Positions 26,765 to 39,159 of a DNA stretch of 64,000 bases are shown here, one piece after another (within the stretch, counting starts at the first letter, position 1; each line of letters starts with the position of its first letter). The stretch is from the NCBI GenBank assembly GCA_023974075.1, contig JAMFTG010000124.1, positions 152,001-216,000 of the forward strand. The letters run 5' to 3'. The notes beneath the pieces are model-generated. The model was not told the DNA's origin. It did no database searches and saw only the letters and a list, made by a program, of their open reading frames with translations. Source of the DNA: Chaenocephalus aceratus. Taxonomy: Eukaryota > Chordata > Actinopteri > Perciformes > Channichthyidae. Position numbers and translations under genes: made by a program.

Positions 26765-28911
26765 CTATACATTTATTTTACTCCGTGGCATGAATAATCC
26801 AGAGCGACACTGCGGCCGGTCGCATGCAGTGGATCCTGTCATTAGAAATGAGTGAGCTTCCATTCAGTGCAGGGAATGTCTGATTCACACATGTTATGCA
26901 CTCCACTGCGTTCCTGCTGAGCCTGCATGCTGAAACTTCAAGCATCATGTTTGACTTATGATTCTCATTCATTGGGTGGGATAGGACATGGAAGACTGGA
27001 AAAGCGCTGTTAAGCATGGGGTGAAATGTAATTAATATGAGAATAGGCCGAAACATGTATTTGTTATGAATTTGAGCCAAAATCATCTGCAGTTATAAAT
27101 AAAACATCTATTTCATTTTTGTAAACTGACATCAGATTGAGGCTTTTCCAGTAGACATTTTTCTTTAAAACACGAGAGAAGTTTGTCTGGAAGGAAAGGA
27201 GGTCAGAAAGGAGACGAGCTGAGGGATTGAGGTGTTAAAAAATGGTGCAACAGCGCGGTCTGATGGTCACACGCGGCACGGCATCAGTGATCTCCTGTTA
27301 GGGGAGAAACCACAGATTATTAGGCTAAAACTATTTCTTAGTATATTATAAAGGTCCTTTAAAAAGTCATAGTAAAGGATGTTTAAAATAAAATGAAACC
27401 CTTGTTTCATTTCTTGACATATGAAGGTCAACGGTTTGGATAGAGGACTTTGGTATCTCTTTGTACTACACATTACTCAGAGAAAGGATTCAGCAGCAAA
27501 ATATACATTTTATTTGTAAAAGCACCTTTCAGGGCTAACATGAATACTACCTTTCATATTAGCTAAAAGCAGAGAGAACATCTTTATAGCTACTTGTATA
27601 AGGAAAGGGAAAATGAAGTAGAATGTGTGTTTGCGTAACAGCCGCTAAGCGTACTCTTAGGAGAATGAGAATATAAATATGAAAGCGGAGATAGGAAGAA
27701 GGCCAGATCCAGACAGTGGGCTTTCCTTGTGTGTTGCTGCTGAAACCCCGTCCTCTGAAAACGATCTGCTTTCCCTTGCAGGCAGAGGATCAAACCTCCC
27801 TCAGGGCTTTAGATATTCTGAATTCATTTCTGCATTCTTCAATTCTCAATAACAAATCTGAGTTCATGTATTACTAGAGTTTAGAGGGGGCGATTTAGTT
27901 TAATATAAGACTGTTTCATACAGAGTCCCTAAAGGCACACTTTTCTTTTTATTAGAAATGCAATTAAATAAAATAAAATAGGTCAATGCTGTTTCATGAT
28001 TGTCCTGACTCCAGATAAGTGTATGTTTTGTTACTGCCGTTATGCAAATGAGTCCCAGTGCTGACAGTGGCCATGATATCTGTCTCCGGAGTTTGAACCA
28101 AGAGTTTCAAAACCAACACACATTACAGCCATTTAGAATTATAAATCACCTATTAAAAATAATAACTCTGAAATGTATCTGCTGGGCAGGAAATGGTGTT
28201 ATTTAATGTCCCAGAGAAGATCAGTACTTTTATTCATGCACTCAGTTTTTATGATGAATTTATCTAAGCTTTGCATCCCAGGATATACTATGCAATATGG
28301 ATGGTATAAATCATCTTGAGTTATGGATCTTAATGCACTGCCTTCATGTCCACAGGATTTAAACGGAAAAGTCAAGAAAAGAGCTGACAAGGTAGGAGCT
28401 GATAGCTAATACAACTTAAGCTTTGTGTTTTGTTTTTTCATGTAAGACTATTGCATATGGAGTCCCTGAAGGAACATTGAGAGAACACAACTAAGGTTAA
28501 AGCAAAATGTAGGAAATTCAGTTCATTCTTGTTAATGCAAAACATTGAAAAGCTCAATGTTCTTCCTGACACCAGATTAGCAATAGTTTGATGCAAAGTT
28601 CTACAGCTGCTAACGGACGGTCTGCCTCCGGATATGTTCTTCATACCTAAGCTAATCAAGCTAACATGATATTAGTTTGATTGTCAATAAACAATACAGT
28701 TGCACACATTAAAAATACAATGTAGATGATTTATATAGTACAGTTTGCACACAACAAATATTTACAATGGGAAATAGCTTAAAGTGAGTAGCATACATGT
28801 AGCAAGTTAGCTTTCAAACTGTGTTTATATTGTACAGACTAATGTTAAGATTTAAAACATAAATACATTAGATAAAGCTCTTTTTATTTTGAAAAAAAAC
28901 AAAAAACCAAG
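26765..28911. other. No gene seen; AT-rich
   Basis: This is more than 2 kb of AT-rich sequence without recognised coding potential, repeat termini or RNA genes. Short minus-strand frames have no domain content. Confidence 0.5.
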
Positions 28912-29581
28912 ATTCCGTTGTTCCGTGTCATTCTAAAACATTCTGTTGTTCCGTGTCATTCTAAAACATTCTGTTGTTCCGTGTCATTCTAAAACATTCC
29001 GTTATTCCGTGTCATTCTAAAACATTCCGTGGTTCCATGTCATTCTAAAACATTCCGTTGTTCCGTGTCATTCTAAAACATTCCGTTGTTCCGTGTCATT
29101 CTAAAACATTCCGTTGTTCCGTGCCATTCTAAAACATTCCGTTGTTCCGTGTCATTCTAAAACATTCCGTTATTCCGTGTCATTCTAAAACATTCCGTTA
29201 TTCTGTGTCGTTCTAAAACATTCCGTTGTTCCGTGTCGTTCTAAAACATTCCGTTGTTCCGTGTCGTTCTAAAACATTCCGTTGTTCCGTGTCGTTCTAA
29301 AACATTCCGTTGTTCCGTGTCATTCTAAACATTCCGTTATTCCGTGTCATTCTAAAACATTCCGTGGTTCCGTGTCATTCTAAAACATTCCATTGTTCCG
29401 TGTCGTTCTAAAACATTCCGTGGTTCCGTGTCATTCTAAAACATTCCGTTGTTCCGTGTCGTTCTAAAACATTCCGTGGTTCCGTGTCGTTCTAAAACAT
29501 TCCGTGGTTCCGTGTCGTTCTAAAACATTCCGTGGTTCCGTGTCGTTCTAAAACATTCCGTTGTTCCGTGTCGTTCTAAAA
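28912..29581. repeat. 28-bp satellite, left arm (about 24 units)
   Basis: Tandem 28-bp units contain TTCCGTGGTTCCGTG, or its TTCCGTTGTTCCGTG variant, followed by TCATTCTAAAACA. The array starts abruptly after an A-rich stretch and is cut at TTCTAAAA by the L2 insertion. It resumes in the same orientation at 35385, so both arms belong to one array. Confidence 0.97.
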
Positions 29582-30170
29582 TCAATCAATGTTTATTTAT
29601 ATAGCCCAATATCACAAATGTTACATTTGTCTCGGTGGTCTTCACAGTGTGTACAGAATATCAGTATGACAATACGACACCCTCTGTCCTTAGACCCTCA
29701 CATCGTACAAGGAAAAACTTCCAAAGAAAACCCAGTTTAAAGGGAAAATGGGAGAAACCTCAGGGAGAGCAGCAGAGGAGGATCCTCTCCAGGACGGACA
29801 GACGTGCAATAGATGCCGTGTGTAAATTGAAAAGATAATACATTTGCAACATAGGTAGTCCAGATGTTTGGAAATGCATGTGTGTATAATAGGAAGATGA
29901 ATCCACGAGGATATCCATCCAGGACCGATGATCCAGGACCACAGCCACGACTCAAGATCCAGGGCTCGCGATCCAGGACACAGGACCGCAGGATCATCCA
30001 TGACTCCGGATCCCAGCGTATATAGACACCAAAAAGAAAGACATTTGGGGAAGCTGGGTTAATCGGAACATGAGAGTACACAGGTATAGACAGAGAGAAG
30101 GAAGAAGTAAGATGTCCCCCGACAAAACTAAGCCTATATCAGCAAAACTAGGGGCTGAATCTAATCAGCC

Positions 30171-32191
30171 CTAACTATAAGCTTTATCAAAAAGGAAGGT
30201 CTTAAGCGCACTCTTAAAAACGGATAGGGTGTCTGCCGCCCGAACACAAACTGGAAGCTGATTCCACAAATGTGGAGCTTGATAAGAAAAGGCTCTGGCT
30301 CCCATTGTACTTTCAGAGACTCTAGGAACAACCAACAACCAACAACCCTGCATTCTTGGAACGCAATGCCCTAGTAGGCCAGTAGGGTATAATGAGTTCT
30401 TTAAGGTAAGATGGCGCCTGCCCATTAAGGGCTTTGTAGGCGAGAAGAAGAATTTTAAATTCTATCCTGTGTTCTATAGGGAGCCAGTGTAAGGCAGCCA
30501 GAACAGGAGTCATGTGGTCCCTTTTCCTAACTCTGGTTAGTACACGAGCTGCAGCATTTTGAATCAGCTGAAGCGACTTGACTGACTTCTTGGTACTCCC
30601 TGATAATAAAGAGTTACAATAATCCAGCCTAGAAGTAACAAATGCATGGACTAGTTTCTCTGCATCGTTTTGAGGCAAGATATGCCTGATTTTTGCAATG
30701 TTACGTAGATGGAAGTAGGCGGTCCTTGAAATTGATTTTATGTGGGCGTTAAAGGATAAATCCTGATCAAATATAACACCAAGATTCCTTACAGTCTCAC
30801 TGGAGGCCAAATTAATGCCATCCATAGTTAGTATATCTTTAGATCATTTGTTTCGTAGATTCTTCGGGCCAAGTACAATAACTTCAGTTTTGGTCGTGTT
30901 TAACATCAAAAAGTTTAAGGTCATCCACGTTTTTAAGTCCTTAAGGCAGTCTTGAATTTTATTTAGATGATTAATTTCATCAGGCTTGATTGATAAATAT
31001 AGTTGAGTATCATCCGCATAACAATGAAAGTTTACAGAATGATTCCTTATAATATTGCCTAACGGAAGCATATATAATGTGAACAAAATAGGTCCGAGCA
31101 CTGAGCCCTGTGGCACTCCATGGCTAACTTTGGTTTGCGTGGAAGATTCATCGTTAACACGTACAAACTGAGAGCGTTCAGATAGATAGGACCTAAACCA
31201 GCCTAAAGCAGTTCCCTGTATGCCAACTAAGTGCTCTAGTCTTTGCAATAGGATATCATGGTCGATAGCATCAAATGCAGCAACTGAGATCGAGCAAAAC
31301 AAGAATAAGAGACAAGTCCCTTGTCTGAGGCTATTAGAATATCATTTGTGACTTTAACCAGAGCTGTCTCTGTGCTATGATGTGTTCTAAAGCCAGACTG
31401 AACATCTTCAGATAAATCATGTTTTTTTAAGTAACAGCTGTTTTGCGACCCGCTTTCTCAAGAATCTTTGAGAGGAACGGAAGATTAGAAATAGGTCTAT
31501 AGTTGGCTAAAAACCTCTGGAATCGAGGTTGTGCTTTTTAAGAAGCGGTTTTATCACTGCTACTTTGAATGATTGTGGAACATAGCCTGATAATAAAGAC
31601 ATATTCATAATATTTAATAAAGAAGTGCTAATTAATGGAAAACTTCCTTCAACAGCTTAGTTGGAATTGGGTCTAACATGCACGTTGATGGTTTGAAGAG
31701 AGAATCATTGAATGTAATTGTTCAAGGTTAATGGCTGAAAAGCATTCTAGTTTACTATCTAGTGTAATATTAGAACTTAAGATTCCGGGAGCTGTTGATA
31801 ACACTATACTGGTCGAAGGCAAGAGGTCATTAATTTTGTTTCTAAGAGTAACAATTTTATCGTTAAAAAAGCACATAAAATCATTGCTACTGAGTGCTAT
31901 GGGAATAGAAGGCTCAATGGAGCTGTGGCTCTCTGTCAGCCTGGCTATAGTGCTGAAAAGAAATCTTGCATTATTCTTATTCCCATCTATTAATGAAGAG
32001 TAGTAGGCTGCTCTCGCTTTACGCAGTGCTTTCTTATATTCATTGAGAGTAATATGCCAAATTAAACGAGATTCTTCAAGTTTAGTGGAACGCCATATCC
32101 TTTCAAGTTGTCTAGACTTTTGCTTTATTTTGCGGGTTTCGGCATTATGCCATGGAGCTAATCTATGTTGTTTTATTTTCTTCTTTTTCAA
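30171..32191 (-). pseudogene. L2 copy 1 ORF2: reverse transcriptase part (broken)
   Basis: Minus-strand pieces at 31673-32191, 30844-31302, 30322-30825 and 30171-30425 together cover the linker, reverse transcriptase and C-terminal region. The palm piece shows [20 protein letters not shown], the motif [13 protein letters not shown] and the catalytic YADD box ([11 protein letters not shown]). The C-terminal piece shows SLQLIQNAAARVLT, characteristic of the L2 group. Several frameshifts or stops separate the pieces, including one between the palm and C-terminal piece near 30840. Compared with copy 2, the damage sites mostly differ, so the breaks arose after insertion. The intact enzyme would carry out target-primed reverse transcription. 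Confidence 0.9.
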
Positions 32192-32339
32192 AGGAGCAAC
32201 AGAGTCCTAATTGTATTCGCAGCGCATCTATAGCACTATCAACAACATGATCAATTTGGGGTGGTGTACATTTTGTATAAGTTTCCTCCCCTACATGCAG
32301 ACATGCTATCGAGTTAAGTATTGGTGGAATCTCTTCCTT

Positions 32340-33110
32340 AAATGTGGCTATAGCACTAACAGATAGGTTTCTGCTGCAGGAGCTTTTGACTAATGCTTGT
32401 AGTCTAGTAACAGTACTTCAAAAGTTACTAAGAAATGGTCGGATAAAGCAGGATTATGCGGTTCGACTAATAGTTGCTCAATTTCAATACCATAAGTCAG
32501 AACAAGGTCGAGAGTGTGATTATAGCAGTGGGTTGGTTTATTTACACTCTGACAGAAACCAACAGAATCTAATATAGAGTTAAATGCAACAGTAAGGCTA
32601 TTTTTATCATCGTCAACATGAATATTAAAGTCACCTACGATAATTACTTTGTCTGTTTTAAGAACCAAAGTTGATAAAAACTCAGAGAATTCTGATAAGA
32701 ATTCTGAATAAGGACCTGGTGCACGATACACTGTAACAAATAAGATTGGCTGCAAAGTTTTCCAGGTCGGATGCGTAAGACTAAAAACGAGGCTTTCAAA
32801 AGAGGTATAATTACATTTTGGTTTAGTATTGATAAGTAAACTTGAGTCAAAGATTGCTGCAACTCCACCTCCTCGGCCCGTGCCTCGAGCAATATGAGTG
32901 TTGACATGGCTGGGTGGAGTGGGCCTCATTTATGCTGACATATTCTTCATGTCTCAACCAAGTTTCAGTGAGACAGCATATATCAATATTATAATCTGAT
33001 ATTAAATCATTTACCAATATTGCTTTAGATGCTAGAGATTCTTATGTTTAAGAGACCACATTTAATCTTCCTGCTTTGTTGCACTGTAGTAGTTGTTACA
33101 TTTACTTTTA
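32340..33110 (-). pseudogene. L2 copy 1 ORF2: AP-like endonuclease part (broken)
   Basis: The minus-strand frame at 32390-32929 encodes the central and C-terminal part of an apurinic-like endonuclease. It contains VTVYRAPGPYSEF, the motif VGDFNIHVDD, a long middle and the C-terminal catalytic SDH (ALSDHFLVTFE). The N-terminal part, including the LTETWL-type glutamate motif, lies at about 32930-33060 in another frame and is broken. In an active L2 this domain nicks chromosomal DNA to prime reverse transcription. Confidence 0.87.
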
Positions 33111-33181
33111 TTAGGTATTAGGTATTTATTAGGTATGACACCTCTATTAGGTTTCACCTTAAATTGTCCTTGGGCAGACAC

Positions 33182-34087
33182 TAGGGGTGTAACGGTTCAC
33201 AGAAGTCACGGTTCGGTTCGTACCTCGGTTTGGGGGTCCACGGTTCGGTACGGTTCGGTACAACAAGAAAAAGCAAAAAAAAAGTCCCAAATGCATAATT
33301 CCAGGTTTGTTGTTATTAAAAACAAACCATAAACAGTACCACACACACTCAGATGGCCATATTATCTATAATGGCTGATGTCAAACAAAAAGGTTTGATC
33401 AAGCTGTAAAACTAAAAAGAATGTCTTAACATCATAAATAATAAGAAAGTGTTTCAAGAGCGCAAAGTCGTTGAAAAACATATGCCAAAAGCTTCCGTTA
33501 TTTATTTTTGGTCTTTCGGCTTTCATGTCTATTGGCTTCTTAAAAACAGCGGGGATCAGCTGTTGAACTGCTGTTGTCTTTCGCCGGGCTCCGGTGATTG
33601 GCAAATCTGGGTGATGCCTTCTGATATAATTTAGCACGTTTGGCGTGTGTTACCATTAGCATACCGCACCGCTATCGAACAACGCCGACACACCGTCCTC
33701 GTCGGATCCACCACTCGCACACCTCATCATTATTGTAGTCCACAGGGAACCCGAAATGTTCCCACACAGCTGATTTAAAAGAAGCAGGTGGGTTCTAGCT
33801 CCTGTGTGTTATCTGAAATCGCCATACTAACTTTTCTTCTTCTTGTATTCAGTTCGTTTTGTTGTTGTTTCTTCTTGTTCTTCATTTGTTGTTTAAGGGC
33901 GGCTGGCAAACAGCTTTTAGGCGCAATACCGCCCCCTGGATTATAATAGTGTAGTGGATGCTGCCTGAAGGACAGACTTTTTCCCACTCGTAAAAAAAAG
34001 GCGTATTCGCCGTGTGACTGATGTGCCGAACCGTGACGTCCGAAACCGTGACGGTACGGGACGAATACGGATACCGTTACACCCCTA
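33182..34087. mobile_element. hAT-like MITE nested in L2 copy 1
   Basis: The left end TAGGGGTGTAACGGT and the right end ACCGTTACACCCCTA are perfect 15-bp inverted repeats. An exact 8-bp duplication GCAGACAC flanks it (33174-33181 and 34088-34095). L2 copy 2 at about 62553-62575 has the uninterrupted target (GGGCAGACACACACACC), which proves the boundaries. The 906-bp interior has GGTTCGGTACGG-type subterminal repeats near the left end and no transposase. The 8-bp duplication supports the hAT superfamily. Confidence 0.95.
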
Positions 34088-34215
34088 GCAGACACACACA
34101 CCACTAATATTGGGTATTTTATTGGGTTCGGGATTCCTATTGGTGACTGCCTAGGAGAGAGCGCAGAGAAGCGTGTAAAACTGCGACTCTGCCTCCTGGT
34201 CTCAACTCCAGTTTG

Positions 34216-35046
34216 TCATGGATTAAGTCCACAAAGCCCTGAAATGTTTGCCGAAATGAGATCTGCACCTTTCAAAGTAGGGTGAATGCCGTCTCTCTTA
34301 ATCAGACCAGGTTTTCCCCAGAAGGCTGTCCAATTATTTACGAAGCCCACATTGTTTGCTGGGCACCACCAAGACAACCAGCGCTGAAATGATGACATGC
34401 GGCTATACATGTCATCATTGATCAGATTGGGGAGGGGACCAGAGAAGATTACTGTGTCCGACATTGTTTTAGCATAACTACACACCGACTCCACATTAAG
34501 TTTGGTGCATTCTGATTGGCGTAAACGAACATCATTACCACCGACGTGATAACAATCCTACCGTATTTATGTTTATTTTTAGCCAGCAGTTTAAGATGCG
34601 CCTCAACGTCGCCCGCTCTGGCCCCCGGTCTCTAAATTCACGTGTCTCATAATAGAGCTACCAATAACCAGAGTTGGCTTCTCAGCGGGTGTCTCGCTGA
34701 GTGGGGAATATCTGTTAGATACGTGAACGGGTTGGTGGGGACCTGGGGGTTTCGCGTTATGCCCCTTCTGAACAGTCACCCAGCCTCCCTGCTGCTCGGG
34801 AGTTGCCGGGGGACGGCTAAGAGGAGCTACCTTTTGCCGGTCCGCACATGCTAACATGGGCTTTACTTTAGCTGAGTTACTTTCTAAGATGCGGAGCCGG
34901 GCTTCTATGGCTATGATTCCCGCCTCCAACCTAACAACTATACTACATTTAACACATGTATCCTTACCAGTAAGGGAGGCCGGGAAGTAACCAAACATGA
35001 GACAGGAAGAGCAGGAAATAGCACCAGAGGGTGGGGAAAGAGCCAT
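34216..35046 (-). pseudogene. L2 copy 1 ORF1: zinc-motif plus SGNH esterase (frameshifted)
   Basis: The N-terminal piece (34603-35046) begins MALSPPSG and carries CxxC (CSSC) and a second CxxC (CVKC) about 17 residues later, a likely zinc-binding motif. A helix of alternating charged residues (RLEAGIIAIEARLRILES) follows and may be a coiled coil. It then shows block I of an SGNH hydrolase (VIGSSIMRHV). The C-terminal piece (34216-34494) carries block V (RDGIHPTLKGADLI). Copy 2 keeps block III (HVGGNDVR). Relative to copy 2, a 26-bp deletion at about 34628 (between CGG microhomologies) and a one-base deletion near 34552 destroy the frame. In zebrafish L2 the ORF1 protein is known to contain an esterase domain. 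Confidence 0.88.
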
Positions 35047-38000
35047 GGCTAGCTATCAAGCTAAAGTAGCTACCGTTAGCAAACCCGAAAAGAGTGTAGG
35101 CAACTGTGGAGTTACAGTTACAGTCGCTAAGAGAAGGAGAGTTGTGAGTGCTTAAGCTGTAGTAACGTGTGACTACAACGTCAGGCAGTTGCCGTGATCA
35201 AGAGTTTTAAAACGATCGATTAAGTTTAAGTTAATAAGCTATCAGCAACAGAACAGGCACACGGGATACCCGGAGATGACAACAACAACCGGAAGTTACA
35301 ACGTGCAACGTGCTCACCGCAATAGGTTCCTCCTTCCTATGTGTCCTAAACTATGAACAGCTACTTCCAATCATTCCAATCACTTAAAACATTCCGTTGT
35401 TCCGTGTCGTTCTAAAACATTCCGTTGTTCCGTGCCGTTCTAAAACATTCCGTTGTTCCGTGTCGTTCTAAAACATTCCGTTGTTCCGTGTCGTTCTAAA
35501 ACATTCCGTGGTTCCGTGCAATTCTAAAACATTCCGTGGTTCCGTGCCCTTCTAAACATTCCGTTGTTCCGTGCCATTCTAAAACATTCCGTTGTTCCGT
35601 GTCATTCTAAAACATTCCGTGGTTCCGTGTCGTTCTAAAACATTCCGTGGTTCCGTGTCGTTCTAAAACATTCCGTGGTTCCGTGTCATTCTAAAACATT
35701 CCGTGGTTCCGTGTCGTTCTAAAACATTCCGTTGTTCCGTGTCATTCTAAAACATTCCGTGGTTCCGTGTCATTCTAAAACATTCCGTGGTTCCGTGTCG
35801 TTCTAAAACATTCCGTGGTTCCGTGTCGTTCTAAAACATTCCGTTCTTCCGTGTCATTCTAAAACATTCCGTGGTTCCGTGCCATTCTAAACATTCCGTT
35901 GTTTTGTGTCATTCTAAAACATTCCGTTGTTCCGTGTCATTCTAAAACATTCCGTGGTTCCGTGTCATTCTAAAACATTCCGTTGTTCCGTGTCGTTCTA
36001 AAAGATTCCGTTGTTCCGTGTCGTTCTAAAACATTCCGTGGTTCCGTGTCATTCTAAAACATTCCGTGGTTCTGTGTCATTCTAAAACATTCCCTTGTTC
36101 CGTGCCATCTAAAACATTCCGTTGTTCCGTGCCATTCTAAAACATTCCGTTGTTCCGTGTCGTTCTAAAACATTCCATTGTTCCGTGTCATTCTAAAACA
36201 TTCCGTGGGTTCCGTGTCATTCTAAAACATTCTGTGGTTCCGTGTCGTTCGTGCCATTCTAAAACATTCCATGGTTCCGTGTCATTCTAAAACATTCCGT
36301 TGTTCCGTGTCATTCTAAAACATTCCGTGGTTCCGTGTCATTCTAAAACATTCCGTTGTTCCGTGCCGTTCTAAAACATTCCGTGGTTCCGTGCCGTTCT
36401 AAAACATTCCGTGGTTGTTTTAGAACGACACGGAACCACGGAATGTTTTAGAACGTTGTTCCATGTCATTCTAAAACATTCCGTGGTTCAGTGCCATTCT
36501 AAAACATTCCGTTGTTCCGTGCCGTTCCAAAATATTCCGTGGTTCCGTGCCGTTCTAAAACATTCCGTGGTTCCGTGTCATTCCGTGGTTCCGTGTCATT
36601 CTAAAACATTCCGTGGTTCGTGTTATTCACGTTAATTCCGTGTCGTTCTAAAACATTCCGTGGTCGTGTCATTCTAAAACATTCCGTTGTTCCGTGTCAT
36701 TCTAAAACATTCCGTTGTTCCGTGTCATTCCGTGGTTCCGTGTCATTCTAAAACATTCCGTGGTTCCGTGTTATTCACGTTATTCCGTGTCGTTCTAAAA
36801 CAATCCGTTGTTCCGTGTCATTCTAAAACATTCCGTGGTTCCGTGTCATTCTAAAACATTCCGTGGTTCCGTGTCATTCTAAAACATTCCGTTGTTCCGT
36901 GTCATTCTAAAACATTCCGTGGTTCCGTGTCATTCTAAAACATTCCGTTGTTCCGTGTCGTTCTAAAACATTCCGTGGTTCCACGGTTCCAGATGACGAG
37001 CGATCTAAAATGTTCCGTGTCATTCTAAAACATTCCGTGGTTCCGTGTCATTCCGTGGTTCCGTGTCATTCTAAAACATTCCGTGGTTCCGTGTTATTCA
37101 CGTTATTCCGTGTCGTTCTAAAACATTCCGTTGTTCCGTGTCATTCTAAAACATTCCGTTGTTCCGTGTCATTCTAAAACATTCCGTGGTTCCGTGTCAT
37201 TCTAAAACATTCCGTTGTTTCCGTGCCATTCTAAAACATTCCGTGGTTCCGTGTCATTCTAAAACATTCCGTGGTTCTGTGTCATTCTAAAACATTCCGT
37301 TGTTCCGTGCCATTCTAAAACATTCCGTTGTTCCGTGCCATTCTAAAAACATTCCGTTGTTCCGTGTCGTTCTAAAACATTCCATTGTTCCGTGTCATTC
37401 TAAAACATTCCGTGGTTCCGTGTCATTCTAAAACATTCTGTGGTTCCGTGTCGTTCCGTGCCATTCTAAAACATTCCATGGTTCCGTGTCATTCTAAAAC
37501 ATTCCGTTGTTCCGTGTCATTCTAAAACATTCCGTGGTTCCGTGTCATTCTAAAACATTCCGTTGTTCCGTGCCGTTCTAAAACATTCCGTGGTTCCGTG
37601 CCGTTCTAAAACATTCCGTGGTTGTTTTAGAACGACACGGAACCACGGAATGTTTTAGAACGTTGTTCCATGTCATTCTAAAACATTCCGTGGTTCAGTG
37701 CCATTCTAAAACATTCCGTTGTTCCGTGCCGTCCTAAAATATTCCGTGTTCCGTGCCGTTCTAAAACATTCCGTGGTTCCGTGTCATTCCGTGGTTCCGT
37801 GTCATTCTAAAAACATTCCGTGGTTCCGTGTTATTCACGTTATTCCGTGTCGTTCTAAAACATTCCGTTGTTCCGTGTCATTCTAAAACATTCCGTGGTT
37901 CCGTGTCATTCTAAAACATTCCGTTGTTCCGTGTCGTTCTAAAAGATTCCGTTGTTCCGTGTCGTTCTAAAACATTCCGTGGTTCCGTGTCATTCTAAAA

Positions 38001-39159
38001 CATTCCGTGGTTCTGTGTCATTCTAAAACATTCCCTTGTTCCGTGCCATTCTAAAACATTCCGTTGTTCCGTGCCATTCTAAACATTCCGTTGTTCCGTG
38101 TCGTTCTAAAACATTCCATTGTTCCGTGTCATTCTAAAACATTCCGTGTCATTCTAAAACATTCTGTGGTTCCGTGTCGTTCCGTGCCATTCTAAAACAT
38201 TCCATGGTTCCGTGTCATTCTAAAACATTCCGTTGTTCCGTGTCATTCTAAAACATTCCGTGGTTCCGTGTCATTCTAAAACATTCCGTTGTTCCGTGCC
38301 GTTCTAAAAACATTCCGTGGTTCCGTGCCGTTCTAAAATATTCCGTGGTTGTTTTAGAACGACACGGAACCACGGAATGTTTAGAACGTTGTTCCATGTC
38401 ATTCTAAAACATCCGTTGTTCCGTGCCGTTCTAAAACATTCCGTGGTTCCGTGCCGTTCTAAAACATTCCGTGGTTGTTTTAGAACGACACGGAACCACG
38501 GAATGTTTTAGAACGTTGTTCCATGTCATTCTAAAACATTCCGTGGTTCAGTGCCATTCTAAAACATTCCTTGTTCCGTGCCGTTCTAAAATATTCCGTG
38601 GTTCCGTGCCGTTCTAAAACATTCCGTGGTTTCCGTGTCATTCCGTGGTTCCGTGTCATTCTAAAAACATTCCGTGGTTCGTGTCATTCTAAAACATTCC
38701 GTTTTCCGTGTCATTCTAAAACATTCCGTGGTTCCGTGTCATTCTAAAAACATTCCGTTGTTCCGTGTCATTCCGTGGTTCCGTGTCATTCTAAAACATT
38801 CCGTGTTTCCGTGTTATTCACGTTATTCCGTGTCGTTCTAAAACATTCCGTTGTTCCGTGTCATTCTAAAACATTCCGTGGTTCCGTGTCATTCTAAAAC
38901 ATTCCGTGGTTCCGTGTCATTCTAAAACATTCCGTTGTTCCGTGTCATTCTAAAACATTCCGTTGTTCCGTGTCGTTCTAAAACATTCCGTGTTCCACGG
39001 TTCCAGATGACGAGCGATCTAAAATGTTCCGTGTCATTCTAAAACCATTCCGTGGTTCCGTGTCATTCTAAAACATTCCGTGGTTCCGTGTCATTCTAAA
39101 ACATTCCCGTTGTTCCGTGCCATTCTAAAACATTCCGTGGTTCCGTTCATTCTAAAACA

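Larger units (their letters stand above)
29582..35384 (-). mobile_element. L2-clade LINE copy 1, near full length, inside satellite
   Basis: Read on the minus strand the order is: 5' UTR (35384-35047), ORF1 with an SGNH esterase, ORF2 with an endonuclease and reverse transcriptase, 3' UTR, and a TTGA tail. It sits inside the 28-bp satellite. TAAAA occurs on both sides (29577-29581 and 35385-35389) and is likely a short target duplication. Without the nested hAT element (33182-34087) the LINE is about 4.9 kb, close to full length. Copy 2 at 54392-63436 is highly similar base for base, so the family was active recently. Both ORFs carry frameshifts. Confidence 0.92.
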
